This document shows, in pieces, positions 34,843 through 43,714 of a stretch of 46,405 nt of DNA. Source of the stretch: Fidelibacterota bacterium (GTDB lineage: Bacteria; Fidelibacterota; Marinisomatia; SCGC-AAA003-L08; GCA-2689995); contig JACNKR010000066.1 in NCBI GenBank assembly GCA_014381925.1, positions 1 through 46,405 on the forward strand, read 5' to 3'. Both the position numbers and the translations under genes were made by a program. The notes below the pieces were generated by a model that searched no databases, was not told the origin of the DNA, and saw nothing but the letters and a program-made list of their open reading frames with translations. Each line of letters opens with the position of its first letter. Position 1 is the first letter of the stretch.

Positions 34843-34916
34843 TGGGGCGTAGCACAATTGGCAGTTGCATCTGACTGTTAATCAGACTGTTGGTGGTTCG
34901 AGTCCACCCGCCCCAG
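34843..34916 (+). tRNA. tRNA-Asn (anticodon GTT)
   Basis: A 74-base cloverleaf. The acceptor stem TGGGGCG pairs with CGCCCCA and is followed by discriminator G. The anticodon stem TCTGA/TCAGA encloses the loop CTGTTAA with GTT at 34877-34879, and a T-arm GGTTCGAGTCC is present. CCA is not encoded. 29 bases behind ispE. Confidence 0.97.
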
Positions 34917-34929
34917 CGATAAAAAATAC

Positions 34930-35000
34930 TGGGGGATCGTTCAATGGTAGGACACATGGTTTTGGTCCATGGAATCGGGGTTCGACTCCCTGTCCCCCAG
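34930..35000 (+). tRNA. tRNA-Gln (anticodon TTG)
   Basis: A 71-base cloverleaf. The acceptor stem TGGGGGA pairs with TCCCCCA and is followed by discriminator G. The anticodon stem CATGG/CCATG encloses TTTTGGT with TTG at 34962-34964, and a T-arm GGTTCGACTCC is present. CCA is not encoded. It stands 13 bases behind tRNA-Asn and only 8 bases before the prs start codon. Confidence 0.97.
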
Positions 35001-35008
35001 CATAAGTT

Positions 35009-35941
35009 ATGAAAGTATTTAGCGGAAGATCAAATTTAAAACTTGCTGAAGGAATTGCTGATTATTTAGGAATTCCTCTTGGTGATGTGAATATTCACGA
35101 TTTTAGCGATGGTGAAATTCATGTGGCATTCGAAGAAAATATCCGAAATGAGGATGTTTATATTATTCAATCCACAAATCCTCCTGCCGAAAACTTTTTA
35201 GAATTATTATTAATGCTAGATGCCGCACGAAGAGCGTCAGCTAAAAATGTAATTGCAGTTATTCCATATTTTGGATATGGACGTCAAGATAGAAAAGATA
35301 GACCTCGGGTACCAATTTCAGCTCGGTTAATGTTAGATATGATTGAGGCTGCAGGTGTTTCAAGAATTATTTGTATGGATTTACATACAGCACAAATTCA
35401 AGGGTTTGCAAATGTTCCATTTGATCATTTGTATTCTCGTATAGCTTTATTTGATCGATTAAAAAGTTTACAATTGAATGAAAATAATGGTGTGGTATTA
35501 GCACCTGATGTTGGCTCTGCAAAAATGAGTCAAGCATATGCAAAAAGTTTAGGTGTTGGATTTGCTTTAATTGATAAGCGAAGACCAAAAGCAAATAAAG
35601 CAGAGGTTGTTAATCTTGTCGGTGATTTAAGAGATAAGCATGTAATGATTATTGATGATATGATTGATACTGCTGGTACAATTTGTAATGCAGCACATTC
35701 TGCAATGGAAAATGGAGCGATCGATGTAACTTGTGTTGCGACGCATCCAATATTATCTGGACCCGCTGTAAAAAGACTCTCTGAAGCACCTATAAATAAA
35801 GTAATTGTGTGTGATACGTTGGTTATTTCTGATGAGAAAAAATTTGATAAACTGGAGATTATCTCCGTTGCCAAAGTATTTGGCGAATCAATTGGACGGA
35901 TTGACTCAGGTCATTCCTTAAGTTCTATGTTTCAATTTTAA
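35009..35941 (+). CDS. prs: ribose-phosphate pyrophosphokinase (PRPP synthetase)
   Basis: A 310-residue enzyme making PRPP from ribose 5-phosphate and ATP. Blocks: F-S-D-G-E-I-H-V, I-P-Y-F-G-Y-G-R-Q-D-R-K-D-R (about 90-103), M-D-L-H-T-A-Q-I-Q-G-F, and the PRPP loop V-M-I-I-D-D-M-I-D-T-A-G-T-I (about 212-225). The start M-K-V-F-S-G-R-S aligns with the family start, so the ATG at 35009 is firm. It leaves just 8 bases after the tRNA-Gln 3' end and no Shine-Dalgarno. Confidence 0.98.
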   Translation: MKVFSGRSNLKLAEGIADYLGIPLGDVNIHDFSDGEIHVAFEENIRNEDVYIIQSTNPPAENFLELLLMLDAARRASAKNVIAVIPYFGYGRQDRKDRPRVPISARLMLDMIEAAGVSRIICMDLHTAQIQGFANVPFDHLYSRIALFDRLKSLQLNENNGVVLAPDVGSAKMSQAYAKSLGVGFALIDKRRPKANKAEVVNLVGDLRDKHVMIIDDMIDTAGTICNAAHSAMENGAIDVTCVATHPILSGPAVKRLSEAPINKVIVCDTLVISDEKKFDKLEIISVAKVFGESIGRIDSGHSLSSMFQF

Positions 35942-35956
35942 AAAAAGGGTTTTATA

Positions 35957-36616
35957 ATGGCAGATGCTTATAAAATAGTAGTTCACAAAAGAGATGAAAT
36001 GGGTTCTCGAGATGTGAAAAATTTAAGAAAAGAAGGAAAAATACCGGGTGTTTATTATTCATCGGATAGTAAAAGTAGTATTCCTTTTTATATGATTGAT
36101 GCAGATTTAACAGGCGCATTTAAATCAGGTGCTCATTTATACCAAGTAAGTGTAGGTGGAAAAATGAGAAATGTAATTTTTAAAGAAATTCAATATCATC
36201 CAGTAACTGACGATATTTTACATGTTGATATTTATGGAGTTTCTTTAAAAGAAAAAATTGATATAAAAGTGCCAGTTCATCTAATCGGTGAAGCAAAAGG
36301 TGTTTCTATTGATGGTGGTCATTTAACTCAATCATTGAATGATATTGAAATTAAATGTTTACCTACAAAAATTCCAGAATTCATTGAAGTGGATGTCTCT
36401 GAAATTGGAATTAGTGAAAGTTTATATGTTAGAGATATTACTCCTCCAGAAGATGTTGAATTAACAACTCAAGAAGATATTGTTATTGTTTCAATTACTC
36501 ATGGAATTAGTGATTCAGACTTAGAAACTGAAGTTGTAGAAGATGAAGAATTTACTTTTGATGATACAGATGATGAAAAAAGTGATGACGAAGAAAGTTC
36601 ATCTGATAAAGAATAA
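35957..36616 (+). CDS. rplY: 50S ribosomal protein L25/TL5 (Ctc form)
   Basis: A 219-residue protein of the two-domain CTC/TL5 form: an N-terminal 5S rRNA-binding domain with E-M-G-S-R-D-V-K-N-L-R-K-E-G-K-I-P-G-V-Y (about 11-30) and a C-terminal TL5 beta domain (about 95-185). The last 35 residues are almost purely Glu, Asp and Ser, an acidic tail also seen on S6 in this window. It lies between prs and pth as in many bacteria and overlaps pth by one base (TAATG). Confidence 0.95.
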   Translation: MADAYKIVVHKRDEMGSRDVKNLRKEGKIPGVYYSSDSKSSIPFYMIDADLTGAFKSGAHLYQVSVGGKMRNVIFKEIQYHPVTDDILHVDIYGVSLKEKIDIKVPVHLIGEAKGVSIDGGHLTQSLNDIEIKCLPTKIPEFIEVDVSEIGISESLYVRDITPPEDVELTTQEDIVIVSITHGISDSDLETEVVEDEEFTFDDTDDEKSDDEESSSDKE

Positions 36617-37191
36617 TGAAGGCAATTGCCGGACTGGGAAATCCTGGAGATAAATATTCAGGAACCCGTCATAATTTTGGTTTTATGGTTGTTGATAAAT
36701 TGGCTGAACAAAGTTCAGCGGTATTTAAAGCAGGTAGGGGTGAGTATGTTTACTCAAAGGTTAATCCAGATTTAATATTAATTAAACCTATAACCTATAT
36801 GAATAATAGTGGATATGCTGTGAAATCAGCAATGGATTATTTTAAAATTCATATAAGTGATTTAACTATAATTTATGATGATATTGATTTACCTTTAGGA
36901 ACCATACGTTTCAGAGAAAAAGGAAAATCTGCTGGACATCGAGGGATTGAGGATGTGATTTATCATTTAAGCAGTCATGTTTTTCCTCGAATCAAGATGG
37001 GAATTGCAAATGATGGTCAAATGAGACCATCAGAAAATTTTGTGTTAAGAAAATTTAGGAAAGATGAACAAGAAGCTGTAAAAGAAACAGTTAATTTTGC
37101 TTGTGAATCTTTAAAATTTTCGCTGAATCATTCGATTCAGGAAACGATGAATAAGTATAATAAAAAATCCGTTAATTTAGGAAAGGGTTAA
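36616..37191 (+). CDS. pth: peptidyl-tRNA hydrolase
   Basis: A 191-residue enzyme recycling peptidyl-tRNA. Motifs: G-L-G-N-P-G-D-K-Y-S-G-T-R-H-N-F-G-F (catalytic His near residue 19), K-P-I-T-Y-M-N-N-S-G, D-D-I-D-L-P-L-G-T-I-R-F and K-S-A-G-H-R-G-I. Length normal. It starts in the rplY stop and touches the pyrophosphatase ATG. Confidence 0.97.
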   Translation: MKAIAGLGNPGDKYSGTRHNFGFMVVDKLAEQSSAVFKAGRGEYVYSKVNPDLILIKPITYMNNSGYAVKSAMDYFKIHISDLTIIYDDIDLPLGTIRFREKGKSAGHRGIEDVIYHLSSHVFPRIKMGIANDGQMRPSENFVLRKFRKDEQEAVKETVNFACESLKFSLNHSIQETMNKYNKKSVNLGKG

Positions 37192-39312
37192 ATGGAAAAT
37201 AATTTTTTAATAATTGCTTCTGGTGTTTTAGCAATGGTCTATGCATTTTGGAAAACAAGTTGGATTTCGAAACAGGACGAAGGTACTGATAGAATGAAGC
37301 AGATTGGCGCTAGTATTGCAGATGGTGCGATGGCATTCTTAAAAGCAGAATATAGAGTATTGACTGTATTTGTAATAGCAGTTGCAATTTTATTAGGTGT
37401 TGCAAATTCGGGTAAAGAAGACTCATCATCATTAATTTCTTTATCGTTTGTTGTGGGTGCTTTTGCCTCAGCATTTGCTGGCTATCTTGGAATGAAAGTT
37501 GCAACTAAAGCAAATAATCGAACAACACATGCAGCTCGTACAAGCCTTGCAAAAGCATTAAATGTTGCATTTGTAGGTGGCTCTGTAATGGGTCTAAGTG
37601 TTGTAGGCTTAGGTGTTTTAGGTTTAGGTGGGTTATTTATGTTTTACTCATCACATTTTGATTCATTAGATAAAACATTAAATGTATTATCTGGTTTTTC
37701 ACTTGGTGCTTCTTCTATTGCATTATTTGCACGAGTTGGTGGTGGTATTTATACAAAGGCTGCTGATGTAGGCGCGGATTTAGTTGGGAAAGTTGAAGCT
37801 GGAATTCCAGAAGATCATCCATTAAATCCTGCTACTATTGCAGATAATGTGGGTGACAATGTGGGTGATGTAGCTGGAATGGGTGCTGATTTATTTGAAT
37901 CTTTTGTTGGCTCAATAATTGGTTCTATGGTTTTAGGAGCAGTTTTAGGTGATCCATCATTTGTGCTTTTACCTCTTTATATTGCAGCTTCAGGAATTAT
38001 TGTTTCAATTATTGGTACATTTATGGTATCTGTGAAAGAAGGTGGTGACCCACAAAAAGCACTTAATATGGGTGAATTTGGAAGTTCAGCAATTATGATT
38101 TTCGTTATTTATTTTTTAATTCAAAAATTTCTTCCTTCAGAGTTTGTTCAAAATGGAATCACTTTTACAAGTATGGGTGTTTTCTATGCAACCGTTATTG
38201 GTTTAGTTTCAGGTTTAGGAATTGGGTTGATTACTGAACATTATACTGGTACAGGGACTTCACCGGTAATGTCTATTGTTAAACAATCTTTAACCGGACC
38301 AGCTACAAATATTATTGCAGGTTTGGGTGTCGGAATGCAATCAACAGCGATACCTATTTTGATTATTGCAGGTGCAATTATAGGAGCACATCATTTTGCA
38401 GGTTTATATGGTATTGCAATGGCTGCCTTGGGTATGCTTGCAAACACAGGCATCCAATTAGCTGTTGATGCGTATGGTCCCATTTCTGATAATGCGGGTG
38501 GTATTGCTGAAATGGCTGAACTTCCTGCGGATGTTAGAGAAAAAACAGATAAATTAGATGCAGTAGGAAATACAACAGCAGCTATTGGTAAAGGATTTGC
38601 AATTGGTTCTGCAGCCTTAACCACATTAGCATTATTTGCTGCATTTATGGTTAAAAGTAAAATTGATTCAATTGATATTTCAAACCCAATGGTAATGGCA
38701 GGGTTATTTGTTGGTGGAATGTTACCATTTGTTTTTTCATCGATGGCTATGGGAGCTGTAGGTAGAGCTGCTATGTCTATGATTGAAGAAGTAAGAAGGC
38801 AATTTAGAGATATTCCAGAATTAAAAGCAGCATTAGCTGTAATGGGAAAAGGTGATTCTTCAACATGGTCAGATGATGATAAAACGGTTTACGAATTAGG
38901 TTTAACAAAAGCAGATCATGGTAGATGTGTTGAAATTTCAACAGATGCTGCAATTAAAGAAATGGTTTTACCTGGAATATTAGCAATCATCTCACCCGTA
39001 ATTGTTGGTTTTGTATTTGGTCCAGAAACATTAGGTGGACTACTTGCAGGAGTAACAGTTTGTGGTGTGTTAATGGCAATTTTTCAATCTAATGCAGGTG
39101 GTGCTTGGGATAATGCTAAAAAGATGATTGAAGAAGGTGTTGAAGTTGATGGTATGAATTTAAGTAAAGGTTCAGAAGGACATAAAGCTGCGGTTGTTGG
39201 AGATACTGTTGGTGATCCATTTAAGGATACTTCAGGTCCATCATTAAATATATTAATTAAATTAATGTCGGTTGTATCATTAGTGATTGCACCATTACTT
39301 ATACAAATATAA
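37192..39312 (+). CDS. hppA: membrane-bound ion-pumping pyrophosphatase, K+-dependent type
   Basis: A 706-residue protein with about 16 membrane segments. The pyrophosphate-binding block [11 protein letters not shown], then [14 protein letters not shown] (about residues 191-225) and the C-terminal D-N-A-K-K and [13 protein letters not shown] blocks are all present. At the K+-dependence site the sequence reads G459-N-T-T-A-A; alanine 463 marks the K+-dependent class, whereas lysine there marks the K+-independent class. That class includes both Na+ and H+ pumps, so the ion is left open. It stands without a gap behind pth and 12 bases before rpsF, tying PPi hydrolysis to translation genes. Confidence 0.96.
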   Translation: MENNFLIIASGVLAMVYAFWKTSWISKQDEGTDRMKQIGASIADGAMAFLKAEYRVLTVFVIAVAILLGVANSGKEDSSSLISLSFVVGAFASAFAGYLGMKVATKANNRTTHAARTSLAKALNVAFVGGSVMGLSVVGLGVLGLGGLFMFYSSHFDSLDKTLNVLSGFSLGASSIALFARVGGGIYTKAADVGADLVGKVEAGIPEDHPLNPATIADNVGDNVGDVAGMGADLFESFVGSIIGSMVLGAVLGDPSFVLLPLYIAASGIIVSIIGTFMVSVKEGGDPQKALNMGEFGSSAIMIFVIYFLIQKFLPSEFVQNGITFTSMGVFYATVIGLVSGLGIGLITEHYTGTGTSPVMSIVKQSLTGPATNIIAGLGVGMQSTAIPILIIAGAIIGAHHFAGLYGIAMAALGMLANTGIQLAVDAYGPISDNAGGIAEMAELPADVREKTDKLDAVGNTTAAIGKGFAIGSAALTTLALFAAFMVKSKIDSIDISNPMVMAGLFVGGMLPFVFSSMAMGAVGRAAMSMIEEVRRQFRDIPELKAALAVMGKGDSSTWSDDDKTVYELGLTKADHGRCVEISTDAAIKEMVLPGILAIISPVIVGFVFGPETLGGLLAGVTVCGVLMAIFQSNAGGAWDNAKKMIEEGVEVDGMNLSKGSEGHKAAVVGDTVGDPFKDTSGPSLNILIKLMSVVSLVIAPLLIQI

Positions 39313-39324
39313 AAAGGAGAATAT

Positions 39325-39831
39325 ATGAATTTTTATGAAACAATGTATATCGTTCATCCAATATTAGAATTGGGGCGTTTACATGATTTAATCTTAGAAA
39401 CAGAAAAGATTATAAAAGATAAAGGTGGTGAAGTTCTTTATACTAAAGTAATTGGTAAAAAAAGAATGGCATACCCTATTATGAAGCAAAAGTTTGGAAC
39501 TTACATTTTAGTTCAATATAAATCAAATGGTTTAAAAAATAATGAGTTTAGTCTTGATATGGAGCATAATCCAAATATTTTAAGACAAATGATTATTAGT
39601 ATTAATGAATCTGAGGTGAAAGAACAAACTGAAGATGTAAAAGATCAAATTTCAGGATTAACTAGGCCATCTAAAACAGATGATAAAAATACAGAATCTT
39701 CTAAAGACGAAGCTGAAGTAAAATCAACAGAGTTATCTTCTGAAGATAAACTATCAGAAGAAGATAAAAGCTCCGATGATAAATCATCAGAAGAGGTTGT
39801 TTCTGAAACCGTAGAAGCAAAAGAAGAATAG
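39325..39831 (+). CDS. rpsF: 30S ribosomal protein S6 with acidic extension
   Basis: A 168-residue S6. The core (residues 1-95) starts [12 protein letters not shown] and contains G-K-K-R-M-A-Y-P-I. The last 60 or so residues are a low-complexity Ser/Glu/Asp/Lys tail made of S-S-E-D-K- and S-S-D-D-K-like units, well beyond the usual 95-135 residues. AAAGGAGA precedes the ATG. First of rpsF-rpsR-rplI. Confidence 0.96.
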   Translation: MNFYETMYIVHPILELGRLHDLILETEKIIKDKGGEVLYTKVIGKKRMAYPIMKQKFGTYILVQYKSNGLKNNEFSLDMEHNPNILRQMIISINESEVKEQTEDVKDQISGLTRPSKTDDKNTESSKDEAEVKSTELSSEDKLSEEDKSSDDKSSEEVVSETVEAKEE

Positions 39832-39839
39832 GAGAGAAA

Positions 39840-40070
39840 ATGGCATTTATGAATTCCAAAAAGATTTGTACTTTCTGTGAAAACCGTGATACAAATATTA
39901 ATTATAAAGAATATAAAATTCTACGAAAATTTATTACTGAACAAGGTAAAATTATTCCAGGATTTGTAACAGGTGTATGTTCAAAACATCAACGTAAATT
40001 AGGTAAAGAAATAAAAAGAGCTCGAAATGTAGCTTTTTTACCATATACCTACGATATTCGTCATCATTAA
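39840..40070 (+). CDS. rpsR: 30S ribosomal protein S18 (zinc-binding form)
   Basis: A 76-residue S18. It has C-T-F-C near residue 10 and G-V-C-S-K-H-Q-R-K (about 46-54), the cysteine-containing C+ type able to bind zinc. The signature I-K-R-A-R-N-V-A-F-L-P-Y is intact. AGGAG precedes the ATG; the gene is flanked by rpsF and rplI as usual. Confidence 0.97.
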   Translation: MAFMNSKKICTFCENRDTNINYKEYKILRKFITEQGKIIPGFVTGVCSKHQRKLGKEIKRARNVAFLPYTYDIRHH

Positions 40071-40079
40071 GGAGAACAC

Positions 40080-40523
40080 ATGAAAATTATTTTAAAACAA
40101 GCTTATGAAAAACTAGGGAATGCTGGTGAAGCTGTATCTGTAAAAGATGGATTTGCACGAAATTATCTTATTCCAAAAGGAATAGCTGAAGTTGCAACGA
40201 AGAAAAATATTGAAAGATTAAAAGTAGAACTTGAGCAAATTGCAATTCAAGATGCTAAAAATCGTTCAAGTTTAGAATCTTTAGCTAAACAGTTGAATAA
40301 ATTAACATTAAAATTTGAACTACAAGCAGGTGAAGAAGGTAAATTATTTGGTTCTGTTACTTCACAAATGATAGCAGATGCAATTGCTGAAAAAGGATTT
40401 GATGTTGCTAAGAAAGAAATAGAAATCCCTGAAGCAATAAAAACAGATGGTAGTCATTTTGTAGAGGTAAAGTTAGATAAAGGGTTTACTGGAAAAATCA
40501 AAATTAAGGTAAAAGGAATTTAA
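40080..40523 (+). CDS. rplI: 50S ribosomal protein L9
   Basis: A 147-residue protein with the L9 start M-K-I-I-L-K-Q and signature G-N-A-G-E-A-V-S-V-K-D-G-F-A-R-N-Y-L-I-P (about 13-32), a long central helix (about 45-78) and the C-terminal domain. AAGGAG precedes the ATG. The stop codon lies inside the stem of a terminator. Confidence 0.97.
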   Translation: MKIILKQAYEKLGNAGEAVSVKDGFARNYLIPKGIAEVATKKNIERLKVELEQIAIQDAKNRSSLESLAKQLNKLTLKFELQAGEEGKLFGSVTSQMIADAIAEKGFDVAKKEIEIPEAIKTDGSHFVEVKLDKGFTGKIKIKVKGI

Positions 40524-40540
40524 CCTTAATTAGTTTTTTT
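40502..40540 (+). terminator. probable intrinsic terminator overlapping the rplI stop
   Basis: AATTAAGGT (40502-40510) and ACCTTAATT (40523-40531) form a perfect 9-bp stem with a 12-base loop, followed by AG and seven T, then more T-rich sequence. The rplI stop codon (40521-40523) touches the 3' arm, so ribosomes finishing rplI would cover the hairpin. Some read-through into the next small gene is likely. Confidence 0.7.
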
Positions 40541-40562
40541 AATTTTTTTAATAAGGATGATT

Positions 40563-40799
40563 ATGAAAACAATGACTTGTAAGCAATTAGGTGGTGCATG
40601 TGATAAACTATTTAGTGCAGATTCGTTTGATGAAATTTCAGAAATGAGTAAAAAACATGGAATGGAAATGTTTCAAAAAGGTGACGATTCTCATCTTAAA
40701 GCAATGAATGAAATGCAAAATTTAATGAAATCACCAGATGATATGAAGACTTGGTTTGAAAATAAAAGAGAAGAGTTTAATTCATTATCTGAAAATTAA
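40563..40799 (+). CDS. DUF1059-like small protein
   Basis: A 78-residue protein beginning M-K-T-M-T-C-K-Q-L-G-G-A-C-D, which matches the start of DUF1059 proteins (C-x5-G-x-C type word). Charged helices follow with many Met and Lys residues. Function unknown. I choose the ATG at 40563 because AAGGA (40553-40557) stands 5 bases before it; an ATG two codons earlier would overlap that site. Terminators lie on both sides, so it may be expressed alone or by read-through from rplI. Confidence 0.7.
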   Translation: MKTMTCKQLGGACDKLFSADSFDEISEMSKKHGMEMFQKGDDSHLKAMNEMQNLMKSPDDMKTWFENKREEFNSLSEN

Positions 40800-40831
40800 A
40801 TTCTAATTCAATTCCTTTTATCAATATATTT

Positions 40832-40856
40832 AAAGCCTCTTTTTAGAGGCTTTTTT
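40832..40856 (+). terminator. intrinsic terminator
   Basis: AAAGCCTCT (40832-40840) pairs with AGAGGCTTT (40845-40853) around TTTT, followed by further T. A classic rho-independent terminator 32 bases behind the DUF1059-like gene. Confidence 0.9.
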
Positions 40857-40952
40857 GGTTAATTTTAAAATATAAAATATTCCAATAATTTATCAAATGT
40901 TAATTCGATTAGGTTTAAAATATATTATCTAAAAATTGAATAAATAATAAAA

Positions 40953-41750
40953 ATGAAAAATAAAAAAATAGCAATTATCGGTTGTGGTAACTTAGGTCTA
41001 TCAATTTTAAATGGTTTATTAACAAACCCGTTGATTAATCCTAAAAATATTAGTATTACACGGAGAAATTTTGAATGTTTAGAATATTTAAAAAATAAAG
41101 GTATTGATGTTAGTAGTAATAATAGTCGTGTAATAAAAAATTCTGATATTATTATATTTGCATTAAAACCATATAATATTTTGGAAATATTAAAAGAATT
41201 AAACGGTGACATTAATGCTAAAAAACATATTATAATATCATTAGCTACAGGAATTTTGATTGATGAAATTCAAAATAATCTGACTTCTTCTCCCCCAATT
41301 TTTAGAGCTATGCCAAATACGGGTGCTGATGTGGGTGAGTCGATGACTTGTATTTGTTCAAATTCAAATGATTCTAAGAAAATTGATTTGGTTAAACAGG
41401 TTTTTGATTCAATTGGGAAAACAATTTTAATTGATGAAAATTTAATGAATGCTTCAACTGTCTTAGGTGCCTGTGGAATTGCTTATGTGTTACGATTTAT
41501 TAGGGGTATGATTCAAGGTGGAATCCAAATTGGGTTTGATGCGAAAACAGCAAGTGAAATTGTAACTCATACAGTAAGAGGTGCTTCAGAATTACTCATA
41601 AAACGCCGACAACATCCAGAATTTGAAATCGATAAAGTGACAACTCCAAAAGGGTGTACAATTGAAGGGCTAAATGAAATGGAGCATCATGGATTTAGCT
41701 CATCTTTAATTAAAGGTATTGTCACTTCTTTTGATAAAATAGAAAAGTAA
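40953..41750 (+). CDS. proC: pyrroline-5-carboxylate reductase
   Basis: A 265-residue NAD(P)H-dependent enzyme, last step of proline synthesis. Rossmann motif I-A-I-I-G-C-G-N-L-G (about 5-14), F-R-A-M-P-N-T-G-A-D-V-G-E-S-M-T (about 111-126), and the ProC signature region P-K-G-C-T-I-E-G-L-N near residue 234. Length normal. It may connect with the ornithine-transaminase-like enzyme at 1.85 kb. Weak leader without clear Shine-Dalgarno. Confidence 0.95.
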   Translation: MKNKKIAIIGCGNLGLSILNGLLTNPLINPKNISITRRNFECLEYLKNKGIDVSSNNSRVIKNSDIIIFALKPYNILEILKELNGDINAKKHIIISLATGILIDEIQNNLTSSPPIFRAMPNTGADVGESMTCICSNSNDSKKIDLVKQVFDSIGKTILIDENLMNASTVLGACGIAYVLRFIRGMIQGGIQIGFDAKTASEIVTHTVRGASELLIKRRQHPEFEIDKVTTPKGCTIEGLNEMEHHGFSSSLIKGIVTSFDKIEK

Positions 41751-41912
41751 ATTTATGTCACGATGATATACAAATTAAACTTAGTTTTATCATCATAAAC
41801 GGCTGTATTATAGATTATCAAGAAAATAGTAAACTTTGCATACGGAGAGGTGCAATATTCATTTTAACGATATCATACCACACAATATTCTACTCAAATA
41901 ATAAAGAAAAAT
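41751..41912 (+). promoter_or_regulatory. possible structured leader of the DEAD-box helicase gene
   Basis: This is a 162-base gap in front of the helicase gene. GATGATA (41762-41768) can pair with TATCATC (41788-41794) across 19 bases. A word AAACGGCTGTATT (41797-41809) resembles the shared word of the left-end repeats at 10 of 13 positions. GGAGAGG at 41844-41850 looks like a ribosome-binding site but is 63 bases from the ATG. Cold-shock helicase genes often have long regulatory leaders; whether this is one is not shown. Confidence 0.3.
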
Positions 41913-43703
41913 ATGAAACGATTTACAGACTCTGATTTAAGTCCAGAGATACTTAAGGCAATTGCAGAATTAGGATTTGAAAAACCAACACCAATTCAGG
42001 CAAAAACAATCCCTCATCTATTATCATCAAATCAAGATATTATTGCCACCGCTCAAACGGGGACAGGTAAAACGGCTGCATTTGGTTTACCTTCTATACA
42101 TTTAACGGAAATAAAAAATAAATATCCGCAAACATTAGTTCTATGTCCTACACGGGAATTATGCGTTCAGATTTCAAAGGATATAGCAAGTTATGCTAAA
42201 TTTATTGATGGGTTAAATGTCGTTCCAATTTATGGTGGTGCAGGTGTAGATCAACAATTGCGAGCTTTGAGAAAAGGTGCTCATATTGTAGTTGGAACAC
42301 CAGGAAGAACTAAAGATATGGTTCGTCGTAAAAAACTTACATTAGCAAATATTGAGCGAGTAATTCTTGATGAAGCAGATGAAATGCTTACAATGGGTTT
42401 CAAAGAAGATATGGAAGATATTTTAGCTCAAACACCAAAAGACAAACAAACATTATTGTTTTCGGCAACAATGTCTAAAAAAATTATTGCAATAACACAG
42501 CAATATATGAATAACCCAATAGAAATGTCTGTTGCAAAGGTAAATATGGGTGCAGATAATTTGAAGCATCTTTTATATATGGTACAGGCAAAAGATCGTT
42601 ATGAAGTATTAAAGCGAATTGCAGATATGAATCCTAATATTTATGGAATCACATTTTGTAGAACTCGTCGAGAAACAAAAGATATTGCCAATAAATTAAT
42701 GCATGATGGTTATAATGCCGATGCAATTCACGGTGATTTATCTCAAGCTCAACGAGATGAAGTAATGGGACGATTTAGAAAACGGCAATTACAAATGTTA
42801 GTTGCAACAGATGTTGCAGCAAGAGGTTTGGATGTAAACGATTTAACTCATGTAATAAATTATAATTTACCAGATGAGTCTGAAATTTATGTACATCGAA
42901 GTGGTCGAACTGGCAGAGCAGGAAAAAGTGGTATCTCAATTGCAATTACACATACTCGAGAAATGTATAAAATTAAAGATATAGAGAAAAAAGCACGAAT
43001 TAAATTTTCGAGAGAACTTGTGCCGAGTGGTAAAGATATTTGTCAAAAACAGTTATTATCTTTAATTGATAAAATTAAAAAAGTTGAAGTAGATAATTAC
43101 CAAATTGAACAATTTTTACCTGAAATTTATGAAAAATTAGAATCCTTAGATAGAGAAAATTTAATTAAACATTTTGTTTCGGCTGAATTTAATAGATTTT
43201 TAGCTTATTATAAAAATGCGCGTGATATTAATGTAAAATCAAATATGCCAAAAGAACGAGGGAGTAAAAATAAAAGAGAAAGACAGAGTCGTGGTGAGCG
43301 AAGACGAACTCCTTTTTCAAGTTTTTATATTAATGTTGGATCTAAAAATAATTTAAATCCAAACCGATTAATGGGATTAATAAATGAAGGTCTTCGTTCA
43401 GGAGATGCTGTCATTGGGAAGATTGAAATTATGAAGAAATTTTCATTTTTTGAATTAGAAGAAAGTAAAAAATCATTACTTATTAAAAATTTAAATGGTA
43501 TGGATTTTGAAGGAGTTCCACTTTCAGTTGAGCTCGCAAGTGAAAAGCCAATAACTTCAAGAACTAACTCTAATGATGATGATTCAAGTAGAAAAAGAGG
43601 GCGAGGAAATAGAGGGAGAGACAGAAAAAGAGGTCAAAAGAATCCGAGTGGAAATTGGCGAGGGAAAAAAAGTGGTTCTAAGAAAAGAAAAAAACCTGAG
43701 TAA
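41913..43703 (+). CDS. deaD: DEAD-box RNA helicase (CsdA/DeaD type) with DbpA-like RNA-binding domain
   Basis: A 596-residue ATP-dependent RNA helicase. Q-motif G-F-E-K-P-T-P-I-Q (about 21-29), Walker A A-Q-T-G-T-G-K-T (47-54), P-T-R-E-L, D-E-A-D, S-A-T and H-R-S-G-R-T-G-R-A-G are all seen. A DbpA-type RNA-binding domain spans about 470-545 (F-Y-I-N-V-G-S-K-N-N-L-N-P). The tail (about 550-596) is Arg/Gly/Lys-rich and basic. Such enzymes help ribosome assembly and mRNA unwinding in the cold. Confidence 0.95.
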   Translation: MKRFTDSDLSPEILKAIAELGFEKPTPIQAKTIPHLLSSNQDIIATAQTGTGKTAAFGLPSIHLTEIKNKYPQTLVLCPTRELCVQISKDIASYAKFIDGLNVVPIYGGAGVDQQLRALRKGAHIVVGTPGRTKDMVRRKKLTLANIERVILDEADEMLTMGFKEDMEDILAQTPKDKQTLLFSATMSKKIIAITQQYMNNPIEMSVAKVNMGADNLKHLLYMVQAKDRYEVLKRIADMNPNIYGITFCRTRRETKDIANKLMHDGYNADAIHGDLSQAQRDEVMGRFRKRQLQMLVATDVAARGLDVNDLTHVINYNLPDESEIYVHRSGRTGRAGKSGISIAITHTREMYKIKDIEKKARIKFSRELVPSGKDICQKQLLSLIDKIKKVEVDNYQIEQFLPEIYEKLESLDRENLIKHFVSAEFNRFLAYYKNARDINVKSNMPKERGSKNKRERQSRGERRRTPFSSFYINVGSKNNLNPNRLMGLINEGLRSGDAVIGKIEIMKKFSFFELEESKKSLLIKNLNGMDFEGVPLSVELASEKPITSRTNSNDDDSSRKRGRGNRGRDRKRGQKNPSGNWRGKKSGSKKRKKPE

Positions 43704-43714
43704 ACTTAAATTAA

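Noticed and set aside
35530..35874. 114-codon antisense frame within prs
   Set aside because: It is the complement of a highly conserved gene, with no ribosome-binding site and no family resemblance.
38391..38624. 77-codon antisense frame within the pyrophosphatase gene
   Set aside because: Long antisense frames are expected opposite Ala/Gly-rich membrane segments; no independent evidence of a gene.
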